A stretch of 64,000 bases of DNA from Cucumis sativus (lineage: Eukaryota > Streptophyta > Magnoliopsida > Cucurbitales > Cucurbitaceae): positions 372,001 through 436,000 of the forward strand of contig NC_026655.2 of NCBI RefSeq assembly GCF_000004075.3, given 5' to 3'. The position numbers were made by a program, and so were the translations under genes. The notes below the pieces were generated by a model. The model searched no databases. It was given only the letters and a program-made list of their open reading frames with translations, and was not told the origin of the DNA. Position 1 is the first letter of the stretch; every line of letters starts with the position of its first letter. Positions 35,401-50,027 of this stretch are shown here, one piece after another.

Positions 35401-38400
35401 ATGACGTCCACGTATCTTCTCTATGAATCTGCTTCTGGCTATGCTCTGTTTCATGCCCATGGCCTTGACGAAATTGGTCAGAACACCGAAGCTGTTAGGA
35501 GCTCTGTTTCCGACCTCAACCGCTTCGGCAAGGTCGTGAAGCTTGCTGCTTTTCACCCCTTTGAGTCGGCTCTCGATGCTCTCAAACAGTGCAACTCTGT
35601 CTCCGAAGGTAATCTATTGATTTTCAGCTATTTCATTGAGTTGTTACTTTTTTAGGGGTTATCTTTGTTTTTTCTACAGTTATAGTATGTATTGGAGTTT
35701 ATGGTGGTAGTGTTTGAGCTCATTCTGAATTGTTGTTGGAAGGAGCGTTTCTTATTTACGCAACTGTACTGAAAGGAAAATAGCTTTTTCGCTTCTGTCT
35801 TGTTAATTTTGTTGTGTTTGGTGGATTGTTGTACGCCATATTTAAAGCTTTGCCTCTGCTGTGTAAGGGTTTTTGCAACTCGCATTTTTGGGTTTCAAAC
35901 AACGTTGTACATGTTGGATGGGATGATTGTGAAAATAATACTTTTTTATGCATTAGTGATCAACCTAAGCTCGTTTTTGAATGAATGCTGACTTGCTATA
36001 TCAATCATAAGCATGTTAGTTTGAATCGTTTCCTGGAACTAATCCTAAAATTTGAACTTTCTGATGAATAATCTACTGACAAAATGGCAGGGCTTATGAC
36101 CGATGAGTTGAGGAGTTTTCTGGAAATTAACCTTCCAAAAGCTAAGGAAGGTAAAAAGGCTAAGTTCGTTTTGGGACTAGCTGAACCCAAAATTGGGTCA
36201 AACATCTTTGAAGAGACTAAAATCCCATGTCAAAGCAACGAGTTTGTTCTGGAGCTTCTTCGTGGTGTGCGTCTTCACTTTGACAAATTTATCAAAGATC
36301 TCAAGGTTTGCCTGCTTCACTGCTCCTCTTATTTAACTTTGACTTCTAGTAGTACTGAAGTTTTCTCACATACGTTTCACTATGGCAAATTACTTTCATC
36401 TATCTAACCATTTATTTTTACTTACAGCAAGGAGATTTGGAGAAGGCTCAACTTGGTCTGGGACACAGTTATAGTAGAGCGAAAGTGAAGTTCAATGTTA
36501 ACCGTGTCGATAACATGGTTATTCAAGCCATCTTTCTTCTTGACACTTTGGACAAAGACATTAATTCCTTCTCCATGAGAGTCAGGTATTTGATAAAACA
36601 AAATTCTAATTTTTGACAATGATTTACGATTTGGAAGAATTTGTTTACCACCTTTACCTCTCTTGGGATGAGGACTGTGGATGCTACTATGTTAGTATTT
36701 TAAAGTTTGTTTCTTTACAAACCATGAATGTTATTTGTTAATTATTTCATGTTTACTTTTATGATACAGAGAGTGGTACTCATGGCATTTCCCTGAGTTG
36801 GTGAAGATTGTCGGTGACAATTATCTTTATGCCAAACTTGCTAAATACATTCAAGACAAGTCGAAGTTGGCTGAAGATAAAATCCCCAGCTTGACAGACA
36901 TAATTGGCGATGAAGATAAAGCAAAGGAGATTGTTGAAGCAGCCAAGGCCTCCATGGGTACATTGTTGGCTTAATTTTATTTTTGAATTGTATACTCTTA
37001 TCCCGTTATCTGATTTGGTAACTGACTGTTACAGGTCAGGATTTGTCTGATATCGACTTGATTAATGTCCAGCAATTTGCACAGAGGGTGATGGATCTTT
37101 CTGATTACAGGAAGAAACTTTATGATTATCTAGTTACTAAAATGAACGATATTGCTCCCAATTTGGCCTCTTTGATTGGTGAAGTTGTTGGGGCCCGTTT
37201 AATTTCTCATGCTGGTAGTCTCACAAATTTGGCCAAGTGCCCTTCTTCCACTCTTCAGATTCTTGGTGCTGAGAAAGCACTCTTCAGGTTTGCAACTGAT
37301 TTAGTTGAAATAATGGTGTATTACTTCTCTGATCCTTGCATTAATTCATGAGATCTTTCATTCATTCTGAATTATGAAAACATTACTTCTGCTTAAGACC
37401 AAATTGCAACGTTTCAAATTAGAAATGCTGACCTTCAAACTTATATATGTAGCCAAGCCACATAATTCTTCAATTCTATTTTGAAGTTCAAACTGTTATT
37501 ACCGCTTGATATTTGCTTGATAAATAACCGGTCCAATACATTGCCTTTTTTTTCCTATTCAGGGCTTTGAAAACAAAAGGAAACACTCCTAAATATGGTC
37601 TGATCTTTCATTCTTCTTTCATTGGGCGAGCATCTGCGCGCAACAAAGGCCGAATGGCACGTTATCTTGCAAACAAATGCTCTATTGCAACACGTATCGA
37701 TTGCTTTGCAGGTAGTCATTGACATACTTGTGCAGTTTTCTGTACAATACAATCAACTCTTTGTACAATAAGTAATAGCTACCACTAGGCACCAGTTACT
37801 GGTTCTGATTTATATTTTTGTGTTGTCATTCAGAGAGCAGTACCACAACCTTTGGAGAGAAACTTCGTGAGCAAGTTGAAGAGCGGCTTGACTTTTATGA
37901 CAAGGGCATAGCACCACGTAAAAACATAGATGTTATGAAAGCTGCAATTGAAAGTGCTGATAACAAAGGTATGTGAAATGTGGCCGTGGTGGCCATTCAC
38001 CTTAAAAAAATGTGTCAGCTTTTGTTTCAAAGACCTCTACTGTGGCTCAATCATGTTTTTTCGTGCTTTAAAGTTTTCCTTAAATTTATTTCTATTTCTG
38101 TTTCTGGAAGATGTGCAGTAGTTATAGGGAATATTTCCAGTCCTATGAGAGTAGTTGCTTTTATAAACCATTCTCCAATGTCCGTGGATCTCACATCCCA
38201 TTGTATGGAAGGAGTTTCCATTACTCCCTTCCACCAGAAATTTATATTTGCCTCCTATTTTATTTCTGGTTTTTGCTTTTGGCTGATGTTTTGACCATCT
38301 GACTATTGTAAAAAAATTGGCGCAGCAACTGATATGGACGTAGAAGAAGTGCCAAGCGAAGCTTCAGGGAAGAAAAGCAAGAAAAAGAAATCGAAGTCTA

Positions 38401-38678
38401 ATGCTAACGGTGAGGTTGAAGACAGGCCAAGTGCTACTGCAAACGGTGATGTCACAGAGGATACAAAATCAGAAAAGAAGAAAAAGAAGGAGAAGCGAAA
38501 GATGGAAAGGGAAACAGAGGAACAGCAGCAGGCTTCAGAAATCATAAATGGCGAGGAAGAAGCAGGCAAGAAGAAAAAGAAAAAGAAGAGCAAGGATGAA
38601 AACAAGGATGATCAAGTTGCTGCTGAAGACGGTAAGAAGAAGAAGAAGAAAAAGTCGAAAAGTGAAGATGCCGAATGA
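35401..38678 (+). CDS. NOP56: NOP56, box C/D snoRNP core protein
   Basis: Nucleolar core protein of box C/D snoRNPs, which guide 2'-O-methylation of rRNA. Exons 35401-35608, 36091-36305, 36428-36585, 36770-36957, 37035-37287, 37563-37711, 37834-37968 and 38326-38678 join in frame to 552 residues. The N-terminal NOP5/56 domain starts [17 protein letters not shown]. The coiled-coil and Nop domain follow, with the signatures [37 protein letters not shown] and [13 protein letters not shown], the RNA/15.5K-binding face. The last exon encodes a low-complexity tail (residues about 436-552) of KKKKK and acidic blocks, typical of NOP56 and NOP58. The start lies about 110 bp after the telo-box and begins the conserved N terminus. 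The eight-exon gene shows no damage. Plant and animal NOP56 introns can host snoRNAs, but I found no convincing one here. Confidence 0.97.
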
Positions 38679-39185
38679 ATTGTGGAACCACAGTAGTAAA
38701 ACATGAGGAGACAGATGGTTATTCAATAGGTAGACATGGTTTTGTTGCCATAACATTGTAGCTGTAGAAATGCCCCGTTGTGGCTTTTTTGGTCTCCGAT
38801 CTCTATAATTTTTGTCCGTCCAACAGCAAAACTTGTGCCAATATGCTTATGTTGCCGTGTTGTCTTATAGTCTGAATGACTTAACTCTAATTTTGTTGGA
38901 AGTGTTTTTTATAATTTAAAGATTATCGTAGATGAAGTTCCTCTCATTTTGTTCCAAGCACCTGCTTTGGAGTCTAAAATTTTGCCCTTTTCACATTATC
39001 TGTTGACTTGGATACTTTAATTATTTGTTAAATCTTACTTTAACTTTCAAGTCTGTGTTAGAAAAAATTCTAAATTCTTAAAGCAACTAAAATATTGTAT
39101 TCAAATGAGGGTAGAGGAGCACATTCAGTAATTAAAGTTGGACTTCAAAATACATATTCTAATTTAAACACAAGCTTATGTCTTT
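38679..39185. other. 3' flank of NOP56
   Basis: Presumptive 3' UTR and spacer. Nothing else recognised. Confidence 0.55.
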
Positions 39186-39314
39186 ATAATCAAACTTAGT
39201 AACCACGGAGAAACTAAACAATGAGGTTATAATCAAACTTAGTAACCATGGAGAAACTAAACAATGAGGTTATAATCAAACTTAGTAACCATGGAGAAAC
39301 TAAACAATGAGGTT
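39186..39314. repeat. Three 43-bp tandem repeats
   Basis: Exact period of 43 bp with copies starting at 39186, 39229 and 39272, each beginning ATAATCAAACTTAGTAACCA. Copy 1 has CACGG where copies 2 and 3 have CATGG. The near identity points to recent expansion. Confidence 0.92.
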
Positions 39315-39801
39315 TCTATAGTTGATTAAAACTTCATCTATATTGAATAACAGTGGATTACCAACACAATCAACTTTTACACTTTATATGTCGTGATAAT
39401 TTAAATTAATAATAGTGTAAATGAGGTTTATAGTTTGATTTTTATCTTCTAAATTATAGACATCAGTAATCCTAACCCTAAAGAAAGGATTACGCTTCTC
39501 CTAATAAAAAAGAAAAGAAGAGAAAAAAAGAGAGAAGAGGACAAGGTCATTTTCTTTAAAAAAAGTAAAAGGGCAGAAATGGAATGGGGAGTTGAAGAGG
39601 ACAAGAAGGTCATTTGAAAAGAAAAAAAAAAAGGGCAGAAATGGAATGGGGGGAGTTGGAGTATATGAAAAACTCCGTTGGTACCATGAAAGTCGCTGTT
39701 GAAGTTTCAAAAGTGTTCGGAGGTTTCGAACAAAGAAATAATAGTTGAAGTTCTTAAATCTCGTAAACCTCATTGGAGCCGAAGAAGAAGACCATACAAC
39801 C
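39315..39801. other. Upstream region of the adenylate kinase gene
   Basis: Purine-rich plus strand at 39505-39655, with a locally repeated AGGGCAGAAATGGAATGGGG (about 39569 and 39633). Presumptive promoter and 5' UTR. No clear TATA box or separate gene. Confidence 0.45.
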
Positions 39802-41882
<2,081 letters not shown>

Positions 41883-43040
41883 AAATGGGCATCTTACAAT
41901 AATTCAACAATGGATGAAACCTTTTCAATTTTTACAGAAACCATTGGAAAATTTAACATTCAATTGATATTGTATTGTCAAATCTGCTGACTTTGTGAGT
42001 TAACCTCATTTGAACAAAAGATACACATTGGTCTTCAACTTTTCATTACAAATTGTACTAATTCTATAAAATAAGAATAATTATCTTATAGAACAATGAA
42101 ATTTATATTATCAGTGCTCATTTCCATGCGGATTCTTTCGCTATTGAAATTCTATGTTCTTTTGGAATCTCTATTGAACAAGTTGGCAAACAAAAGATCA
42201 TCTTCTTGGCCCCATTGAAATTTTATAGCTTTTGAACCAGTGCCTTTCAATCTCATTGGCAACTTTTTGTCCACGTATATCTTTTTATATTTTCCTTTAA
42301 ATCATACAACTTTTTGAATAAAAAAATTTAAATAGGCATATAAAGACCCTATAACAATGACGTTATTGAATGGAATAATAAATTATTAAAGCAATTAATT
42401 TATATAATTTGTGTCGTTGATGCTTAGGTGTTCATGAATATGGGAAAGAAGAGGATGATATCAATATATACCATCAAACATTTGGATTATATCCATTTAA
42501 ATCCTAACTGATTAATTATTGTATCATTCCAAACATACCGTAATTCGATGATGAAATTTGCACTGGATATATGTGTTTGAAAAAAAATTATATTTCATTC
42601 AAAGCCAAATAGACTTTAAAAAAAATTATAAATCTAATTGAATCCTTGTTTCTTTACATATATCAAATACATAGCGTTCAACGAACACCATGAATTAAGA
42701 AAATGCACAACTTATATTATACGAATGAAACTGATAACTTAACTTGAATGATGGACATTTTGGTTAGTTACAAGGTGTGATCCATTTCTATACAAGTGGG
42801 AAATTTTCTCGTCAAGGAAACCAACAGACGAGAGCCAAAAAACACAGATCTTTCAGGCTGCTGCTATCGAAGTGTTGAGGGCAAAAATCAAGGGGTCATC
42901 ATACTACTGATTGTGGGAAGAAGGGTCGGCCTCGTATCGAAACTGATATGGACATTTTAGATTTTGAGCTACACATTTGGTTATGTTATCCATGGGGCTA
43001 AAAGACTAAAAGAAAGAACCAAATGAATATACATTGTATA
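41883..43040. other. Spacer after adenylate kinase
   Basis: 3' UTR of adenylate kinase followed by AT-rich spacer. About 42820-42960 is less AT-rich and could be a 3' UTR for the possible minus-strand fragment next to it. Confidence 0.45.
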
Positions 43041-43310
43041 TGCCTTCAAGCGGCTTTTCTCGAGTTCAACTTCCTGAATGTTGCTCCGAAGCTGTGTTGC
43101 ATGCCTGCACCATGTGACATTGCAATAATTTAGTAACGAATGAGAATAAATTACTTAATTTTCAATCTCCAATTTATGAGTAACATCAGTAATAGATTAA
43201 CTTCTGTGGTTCATCTTTCTTCCTTGGCTTGAAAGCAAACATTTTCGCCAGCAGGGATTTACCAATTTTGACAATCGTGGAATAGTAAACTCCACCGCAA
43301 TTTTCTTTTT
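43040..43310 (-). pseudogene. Possible remnant of an unrecognised protein gene
   Basis: Two coding-like minus-strand stretches. About 43185-43300 reads GVYYSTIVKIGKSLLAKMFA followed by FKPRKKDEPQK. About 43040-43110, after an AG acceptor, reads ATQLRSNIQEVELEKSRLKA. Both have normal amino-acid composition for a Lys-rich or coiled-coil segment. No clean donor joins them and no upstream exons are visible. I do not recognise the family. It may be chance. Confidence 0.25.
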
Positions 43311-43610
43311 TAATCACTATTAATCAAATTTATCTTTATGGACTCTCGATATATCGAAATCACTATTCATGCATTCAATTACTGTGATGGTGGGATATCC
43401 TTGCTTTTCAGAATCTTGGGTCCACACATTTTATACCATATTACGACCCATTTTATACCATATTACACATTGGTCCTTACTCTCAATATGCCCTAATTTC
43501 ATAAATAAAATAGAACAATGGCCAGAACAGGTAATTTAATCACAAAATGAAGTCCTGATCAATATACAAATAACTAAACGGAAAGAAAAAAATTAAAACT
43601 TAAATTGATA

Positions 43611-43736
43611 GGAGTTCCCCAAAGAGGAACCCCTCCAAAAATAGGCGTATGCTGCTATGAGCGGCGAGCACACGGTATTCTTTAGTAAAAGGCGAAAGAA
43701 TAGTTCGCTTTGTGCTCACCGCACAGCTCCGTGCCT
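43611..43736 (-). ncRNA. U5: U5 spliceosomal snRNA, copy 1
   Basis: A U5 snRNA, the core RNA of the U5 and U4/U6.U5 snRNPs, whose loop 1 aligns exons during splicing. On the minus strand the invariant loop CGCCTTTTACT (43684-43694) is closed by a 7-bp stem ATTCTTT/AAAGAAT. An outer stem pairs GCGGTGAGCAC with GTGCTCGCCGC. An Sm site ATTTTTGG (43635-43642) follows, then a 3' terminal stem-loop GGTTCC...GGAACTCC. A TATA box and an upstream sequence element sit at snRNA spacing. Downstream, CAATTTAAGTTTTAA approximates the plant snRNA 3' box. The 5' end is set by promoter distance and is good to a few bases. Confidence 0.93.
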
Positions 43737-43753
43737 TACAATCCTTCATGGAT

Positions 43754-43808
43754 TCTATTTTTATAGCTGTTTGTACACTGGACATTTATTAAAGTATCGA
43801 TGTGGGAC
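43754..43808 (-). promoter_or_regulatory. USE and TATA promoter of U5 snRNA copy 1
   Basis: The minus strand reads GTCCCACATCG (USE, 43798-43808), matching the plant consensus RTCCCACATCG, then CTATAAAAATAG (about 43755-43766). The gap of roughly 32 bp is the RNA polymerase II type spacing known for U1, U2, U4 and U5 in plants. U6-type Pol III genes have about 10 bp less. Confidence 0.92.
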
Positions 43809-44836
43809 AGTTACCATAGACACTCACACCTCAGCTGGGTTCCCTTCTGCAGCTAAATAAACTACACCTATCCCATGGCCATGGATTCAAAATATATGTG
43901 CTGAAATATATCTAGATTCGATTACATTAATAGTACCAAGTTAGAAAATAACCCAGACCAAAGATATTGTTATCCTCCATCTGTTTTTCCCCCCCTTTTT
44001 TTGTGGGCAAGGAGAATGAATGTAGTTCTTCAACTAACACAAATTGCGGTGTTTGTTAAGGAGATTTTGAAGATGAGTTTAAAGGTATTGATAGATTGAA
44101 ATAAAGGGGGTTGTACCGTATTTAAAGAGATTTTGTACCATATGCTCGTCTAAGGGATTCCTCCAAAGCTGTACATGGCCTCCATGACACTCTTAAATAT
44201 TCCACTAATTAGCTATGTGAATCTGATTTCAGGATAAGCAACTTCTACGGTTGTGCTGAAATATTTGAAGTTAGTGATCAAGAAGATACTGGAAGACCAT
44301 GGGGCACCATAATCTAAATGCTTGACCATAGAAAAGGAAATACTTCCGAGTTGTTTCCACATTGAACAACATGAAGAACTGTGTTGCAAAACTTATAATC
44401 AATGAATCAAAGATCCTTACAAAAGAAGAACGTGAAGTCCATAAGAGCAAATATCACATAGTTCTCTCAGTAGGATGCTGACATTCAAGCTTTTATACCC
44501 ACATCCATGCTCCTTTCTACCTGGCCAGTTTAATTTTACACCCAATCAAGTAAAATTCTCGCAAATGACAAATGTCTCACTTAAACCCTCTTTATAACCT
44601 ATCGTAGTACGATATCTCATTTTTAAGGGCAGCGGCCATACCTTCTATGGCTCTTAGAGCAAAGCTTAGGTCAGATCCAAGCTAAAACCTTAGTACTCAA
44701 CACGTCAGATATTAAACAGGTTCGATATTTGGACCAAACTAAGAAACAGCAATCTACCAAATTGAAGCCAACAACTACAAGACGACAGCTGAACAACAGT
44801 GGAAAAATATCATTAATAGTTTGACTATCCATATAG
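43809..44836. other. Spacer between the two U5 genes
   Basis: About 1 kb with no recognised gene. AGTCAAA (44819-44825 on the minus strand) may be the 3' box of U5 copy 2. Confidence 0.5.
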
Positions 44837-44962
44837 GGACTTCTCCGAAGAGAAACCCCTCCAAAAATAGGCGTATGCCGCTATAAGCGGCGAGCACACG
44901 GTATTCTTTAGTAAAAGGCGAAAGAATAGTTCGCTCTGTGCTCACCGCACGGCTCCGTGATT
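44837..44962 (-). ncRNA. U5: U5 spliceosomal snRNA, copy 2
   Basis: A second U5 gene in the same orientation, about 1.2 kb from copy 1. It has the invariant loop 1 (44910-44920), the same stems and an Sm site ATTTTTGG (44861-44868). Its 3' stem-loop closes with a C(UUCG)G tetraloop (TTTCTC-TTCG-GAGAA), where copy 1 has a UUUG-type loop. Other differences from copy 1 include GCTTATAGCGGC versus GCTCATAGCAGC, and CACAG versus CACAA in the 5' stem. The stems remain paired in both, so both look functional variants and not one gene plus one pseudogene. Confidence 0.93.
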
Positions 44963-44982
44963 TGACATGGGCCTCAGATTCG

Positions 44983-45036
44983 CATTTTATAGCAATTCCG
45001 ATCTTGTGGCATATGTTATTCTTTTCGATGTGGGAA
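44983..45036 (-). promoter_or_regulatory. USE and TATA promoter of U5 snRNA copy 2
   Basis: The minus strand reads TTCCCACATCG (USE, 45026-45036; one mismatch at the first position of RTCCCACATCG) and CTATAAAATG (about 44983-44992). The spacing is again about 33 bp, as for Pol II snRNA genes. The flanking sequence is otherwise unlike copy 1, so the elements are conserved by selection or the duplication is old. Confidence 0.9.
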
Positions 45037-45966
45037 AGTTCGGTAGTTCACTCACAGCTTTTACTAAGTTCCCTCCTTTCATATTGGAACCGACAATGGA
45101 AATTTCACTTGAATGATTGATTTGGAAGAGTTTACTTTTAAACGAATAATGATAATAATATAAATGGAGGAAAAATATATTTGAATATCATTATTGATGA
45201 TTTTTTTGTGTCTTGAGAATAGTCATTAATAATTGTGTTCATATATATATATAATAGATTTGTTTACTTGATATTAAATATTTATGAAATTTCTTCACAA
45301 TTTCAAATTGAATCTGTGTGTCATTTAGTGGGTGGCTAAAAAAAATTTGTCAAAATCAATGGTAGCAAGAGACTAGTTCATTTATTCTTCAATCTAAAAG
45401 AGTTGGTATCACCCATGTCAAATTAACCCGTAAGTTGACACTAAACGATTGGCAAGAGCATTTGGCTGTAGCAATTTCATTTTACTTCCTAATTAAATTC
45501 AATTGCATGCATTACGAACAAGATATCAGATAGTGTGTTACCATTTATAAGAACAGAATACAAGTTAGTTTTATAATTATTAATATGTTTGTAATTTTTT
45601 TTTAAAAGATAAGTTTAAAGCTATATATGTTCAATCCTCCTTGCATTTATTCATCTCTATGTAATAAGAGCTCATGTTAAAAAGAGATCTCCATTTTTGG
45701 GTTTTCAAAATTCTGTAATAACAACCTGATAATCAAAAGCAAATATTGTTAGATGTGAAAACAACATTTGCTCAAAACTATTTGTGGAGAACTCGTACTA
45801 TGTTATTGATGTTTCATGTTGCAATCTAATGACAATCAAACAGTGACTCAGAAACATAACCATGGTAATGGTATACATGAGTAACTTAACTTGTGCTAAC
45901 AACTAGGTGGCAGGTACCCTTCTGTTGGTTTATTGGAAAATTTTGAAAACGGAGAGGAATACTGTC
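45037..45966. other. Spacer between U5 copy 2 and the aminopeptidase gene
   Basis: AT-rich. Includes the 3' flank of the minus-strand aminopeptidase. No gene recognised. Confidence 0.5.
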
Positions 45967-48900
45967 CTACATATCGACTGTGAGCTTCTGGTCGAGACTA
46001 GAGAACTCTTCATAATAGGCCTTAAAATGCTCATAGGAGTAATTGACATCATCTGTAGCACACATTTCCCGAATACTGTGCATTGATAGCTGTGGTGCTC
46101 CAACATCTACTGTTCGTATACCTACACCACTGGCAAGAATGGGGCCGATGGTTGAACCACAACTCATGTCATTGCGGACCACAAAATCCTGCAAGTTGTA
46201 GTGACCGTTATTATTATTAGCGAAGGATTTTCATATTATGATCTTATTTTCCTACCAAAATGCAAGATTGCGTATAACTTCCTACTGCAAAGACAAAATG
46301 TTATACTTTGGAACTTCTTAAAAATTTGTGGAGAGGTCCAGAATATACAAGGTAGAATAAGAACACTATTACTCCTAGAAGCTTCCAGTTTTCTTTCTGC
46401 TTGAAGTTCCCAAACGTGGTTCCAACTTTACTAATTATGTCCTAAGTTTTTTGAAAAACACTTCTTTTCTTAATTCAATCCAAAGAGCTCTACGACTGTT
46501 TGGTGCCATCAATGAGCAAAACGTGGAAATCTATAGCAGACCTGAACAGGAAGGTTATGATTCACAGCCAATTCCCTGAATATGAACGATGTGACTGCAT
46601 TGGTTGCATATCGCTGATTTGCATTGTTCTTGATAACCAATCCTCCATGCAACTTGGGCTGATGATTTTCTTCATGCTTATCCTGAGATGAAAATTTTAT
46701 ATTACCACTATAAACAGCACAACCTACTGAAAAGGACACAACCAAATGGGATGACATACCATATAATTAGGATGTAATGCATGTGCCATGTCAGCCGAGA
46801 CAAGGAAACTTCTCTGGATAGCTTTCTCAACCAGCTGAAGATCCAGAACGATGAAAGAAGGTCACAAGTCAAGTCAAATTGGTTGTGAACACAAGCAAAG
46901 TCATATTAGTGATCATCATATAAGACCAAACAAGTAATTGCCAAATTCTCGTTAGAGAAGCATCTTTCTAATCTAGATTCTGCACATATTTTTACATGGT
47001 TAATCCAATCAGAACGCCAAAAGTTACAAATTGTCAGTTGGCACAGATTCCCCCTCACCTTTTCTACAGAAACTATGAGCAGGAATTCAATTGATGCACT
47101 ATGCAAAATAATGTTTAAATTACATGTATGGCAATCCAATTGTTAGTTATAACACAACTCGTTCTCATTGAAATATTCCTCAGAACCCCTTTACATCGTT
47201 GTGGTAAATATTAAACAAAAGGAAACCAGAAAAAGAAAATGGGAGCATGAGCACGCTTTGAACACGCTCACCAAGCTAGAGCCACAAATAAAGTTAGCTT
47301 TCTAGTGACAAAATGATTATCATGGAACCACTCCCTATTGCTTCTACAAATCATAAGAAAACAGCTGCTTCTTCGATCATTAATCAATTAACTGAGGATT
47401 CAAGATGGAAGGATAAAGTGGTGAAAGTAAATTAACACATATGGAAATTAATTCTATGGTGCAGTACTCACTACTCAGTATTGCTACAATCATCTTCAAA
47501 CAAAGAATCGGGAAAATATTAAAGGAGAAGTGAATACCGAAGAGTCAGAGCTGAAGGAGTTTGTAATTCGTGATAAAGCATTAAGCATTACTGGGGAACC
47601 AGCTCCCTGGGCTGAATTAGATCCAACTTCTTCATGGTCGAACAAGGCCGCCATTCTAACACCAGGCTCATTCTCAAGGCTAGTTTCAGAAGATGTACTG
47701 TCAATCAATGCCTGATTTGTGACCATTGAAACAAAAGTGTACGGAATTAATAATGTCCAACAGAAAATCTGTAAAAATAATTCTAAATAATATGTGGTTT
47801 CAGTGGATTAATTTGGCTGCCAAGTGATGATTTAATCAGGCACTTGACCTTCCAGGTACGTTAACAAAGCCTCTGTCATATTACAAACCTTCAAAGAGCA
47901 AAACGACATGCATAAATTATCAAGCCTTCCAGAGAAAATGAATTCTTTCTGTGCACCACCAACCAGACTAGGTTGTGTGTCACAAGCTTGCAATTCAAAA
48001 TCACAAATGTCATCTGGTTCACAGTTGAGTTGATCGGCAAGTAGCTACAGGAGACAAGACAATCAAAATCAAAATAAACACGGAGCAAATGTAGAAACAA
48101 AAAAAGGTAATATCTTCTCTGCCGAAGCAGGTACTTTCATCATTGTTTACAAATTAGTCCACCAAAATCAAAATGAATGAAGCCTAATAAACCAAATTGC
48201 TCTTCACTGTTCAACTGAAAACAGAAGTCTTCGGTTCCTATGTGTACCTGTAATAGAAGCGTGTGATGCTTTGAGCTATTGGGACTTGACTTAGGATCTG
48301 TTTTCTCTCCATCATTTTGTACATCATTCTTGGTAACAGCTTTGTTCAACTCCCCCTGTGAACATACATTTATCAGTGAGCAAGATAAACTTATGGATGA
48401 AAAGCCAGACAGAATATTTGATACAAAAATTTTCATACCAAAATTATATAAAAGGCCTCTCATCCGTAGTCAAAGAAAAAATAAAAATAAATCACCTTAA
48501 TACTTGTTGCCAAAACTGGGAGAAGATGACTCTGTGTGTTCACCTTAAACCCATCTGTGCCCCTTTTCACAAGAAAAAAAACATATGGATACTGTAATGA
48601 TAGAAACTATAGGAGAAGCAACCTCACGTAATCAGAATTTAGTTTCACTATAACAAGTAAATGACACAAGATGGATGATAATCTCAATTAATTAGGAAAA
48701 CCTGTCCAAGTGAATTGCTAGTGTCGGAATTCTCATTATGGGATCCTCAACTCGTACAAGGCGATGAATATATGACAATGAACCACTGTTTTTTTCCTTT
48801 ATAATCACCCTTCCTGCAATTGTTAAGTCACGATCAAACCATGTGTGCCACAACCCACCCCCATACGTTTGAACACCAACTTCCAGATATCCTCCTTTTG

Positions 48901-50027
48901 TTACCTGCACAAGATTAAGTTGAACTAAGTAGGAGGGTGGTTCAGATCAAATAGTAGGTAAAACTTATTAAATGTCATTTACTGTGGGGAGTACTATATA
49001 ATTCTTTTTTAGAAAAGAATGAAAACGATCAAATACCTTGGACACCGGTTTCAGTTTCACACAAGGGCTGTCAGTATGAGCACCAATAATATGAAATCCA
49101 TTCCCAGCAACATATCTAAAGAAGACACATTATTAAAAATCGGCAATAAAAAGATGAAAAACAGAATCAAATGTGAATTGATATAGAGCAAATTTTTCCT
49201 CTACTTAAAAGAGTGTTTTGTGTTTGCACCAGCAAAATCCAATAGATAGATCAATATTCATAAAACTATGAAAACAAGTAAGGAATTGCTAAAGAGATGT
49301 TTATTGTGCTCACCCCATAGTGTCCACAAAAAAAGCACGAAGTTTAGTAAACAATCTACCTAATAAGATGAAGCCCTCCCCATTTCTACAGTTGTAGTTA
49401 GAAATACTAATTGAAATTTGTTTTTATATATTTCCAAGAATCAAAAGGGAATCCGACTCAAAACTAAGAGCAAGAACTTGATAGCCATACTTTTTGCCGA
49501 TCGCAAAAGCAACAATGGTTGAATGGTTTCTGGTAAAGAAGTACTTCTTCCCGGCTTCTAATTTCCAGTCCGCTTTTTCAGATACTTGTTCATATCCAAC
49601 GCTTATCAAACGCTTCTTTGCCTCCTCTAGATCATATAGCAAAGTTAAGAATAACTATATCTTGTATCAAAATGAAAATTCAAGATCTAGATTATCGTGA
49701 AACTGCAACGAAGTAATTAAATAAAATTTCCCTTTAACATAGTCAACACCACTGCAAACAACGAGCTAAACAATTGCAATTTCAAATCCGTATGATCTTA
49801 TTCGTCAATAACAGAAACAAAGAACAGGACGTTGAGAAGGCGTGTAAGAAGTGTCTCAGCAGGCCAAAAACAATGACAGACAATACTCTTTGCGTGCTCG
49901 AAGCAACAAAGAAGATCAAGTGGGAGTTACCGACGGCATGGAAAGCAGTTGGGGAAGCGTTCAAGAACTGGAGAAAATCAGTCACAACAGCATTATTTTT
50001 ACATTTGGCATCATTCGTTGCCGCCAT
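45967..50027 (-). CDS. Aspartyl aminopeptidase (M18), tandem copy 1
   Basis: A zinc aminopeptidase that removes N-terminal Asp or Glu, related to human DNPEP. Eleven exons: 49931-50027, 49491-49626, 49037-49115, 48702-48904, 48496-48562, 48248-48355, 47889-48044, 47538-47711, 46760-46834, 46542-46682, 45967-46188. They join to 485 residues. Metal and catalytic residues by family alignment are all present: His91 (GAHTDSP), Asp272 (GRLDN), Glu309-Glu310 (DHEEVGS), Asp355 ([11 protein letters not shown]) and His449 (QLSMHS). No transit peptide is evident, so it is probably cytosolic. I chose the ATG at 50027 (MAATNDAK) because it gives the family N terminus. An in-frame ATG at 50108 would add 27 residues. 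Site II motifs lie 120-150 bp upstream. It pairs with a second copy immediately upstream. Confidence 0.95.

Noticed and set aside
35910-36000. Possible box C/D snoRNA in NOP56 intron 1 (GATGATT ... CTGA)
   Set aside because: The C box deviates from RTGATGA, there is no clear terminal stem, and no guide match could be assessed.
38303-38605. 100-codon minus-strand open frame rich in Phe and Ser
   Set aside because: Antisense of the Lys-rich NOP56 tail.
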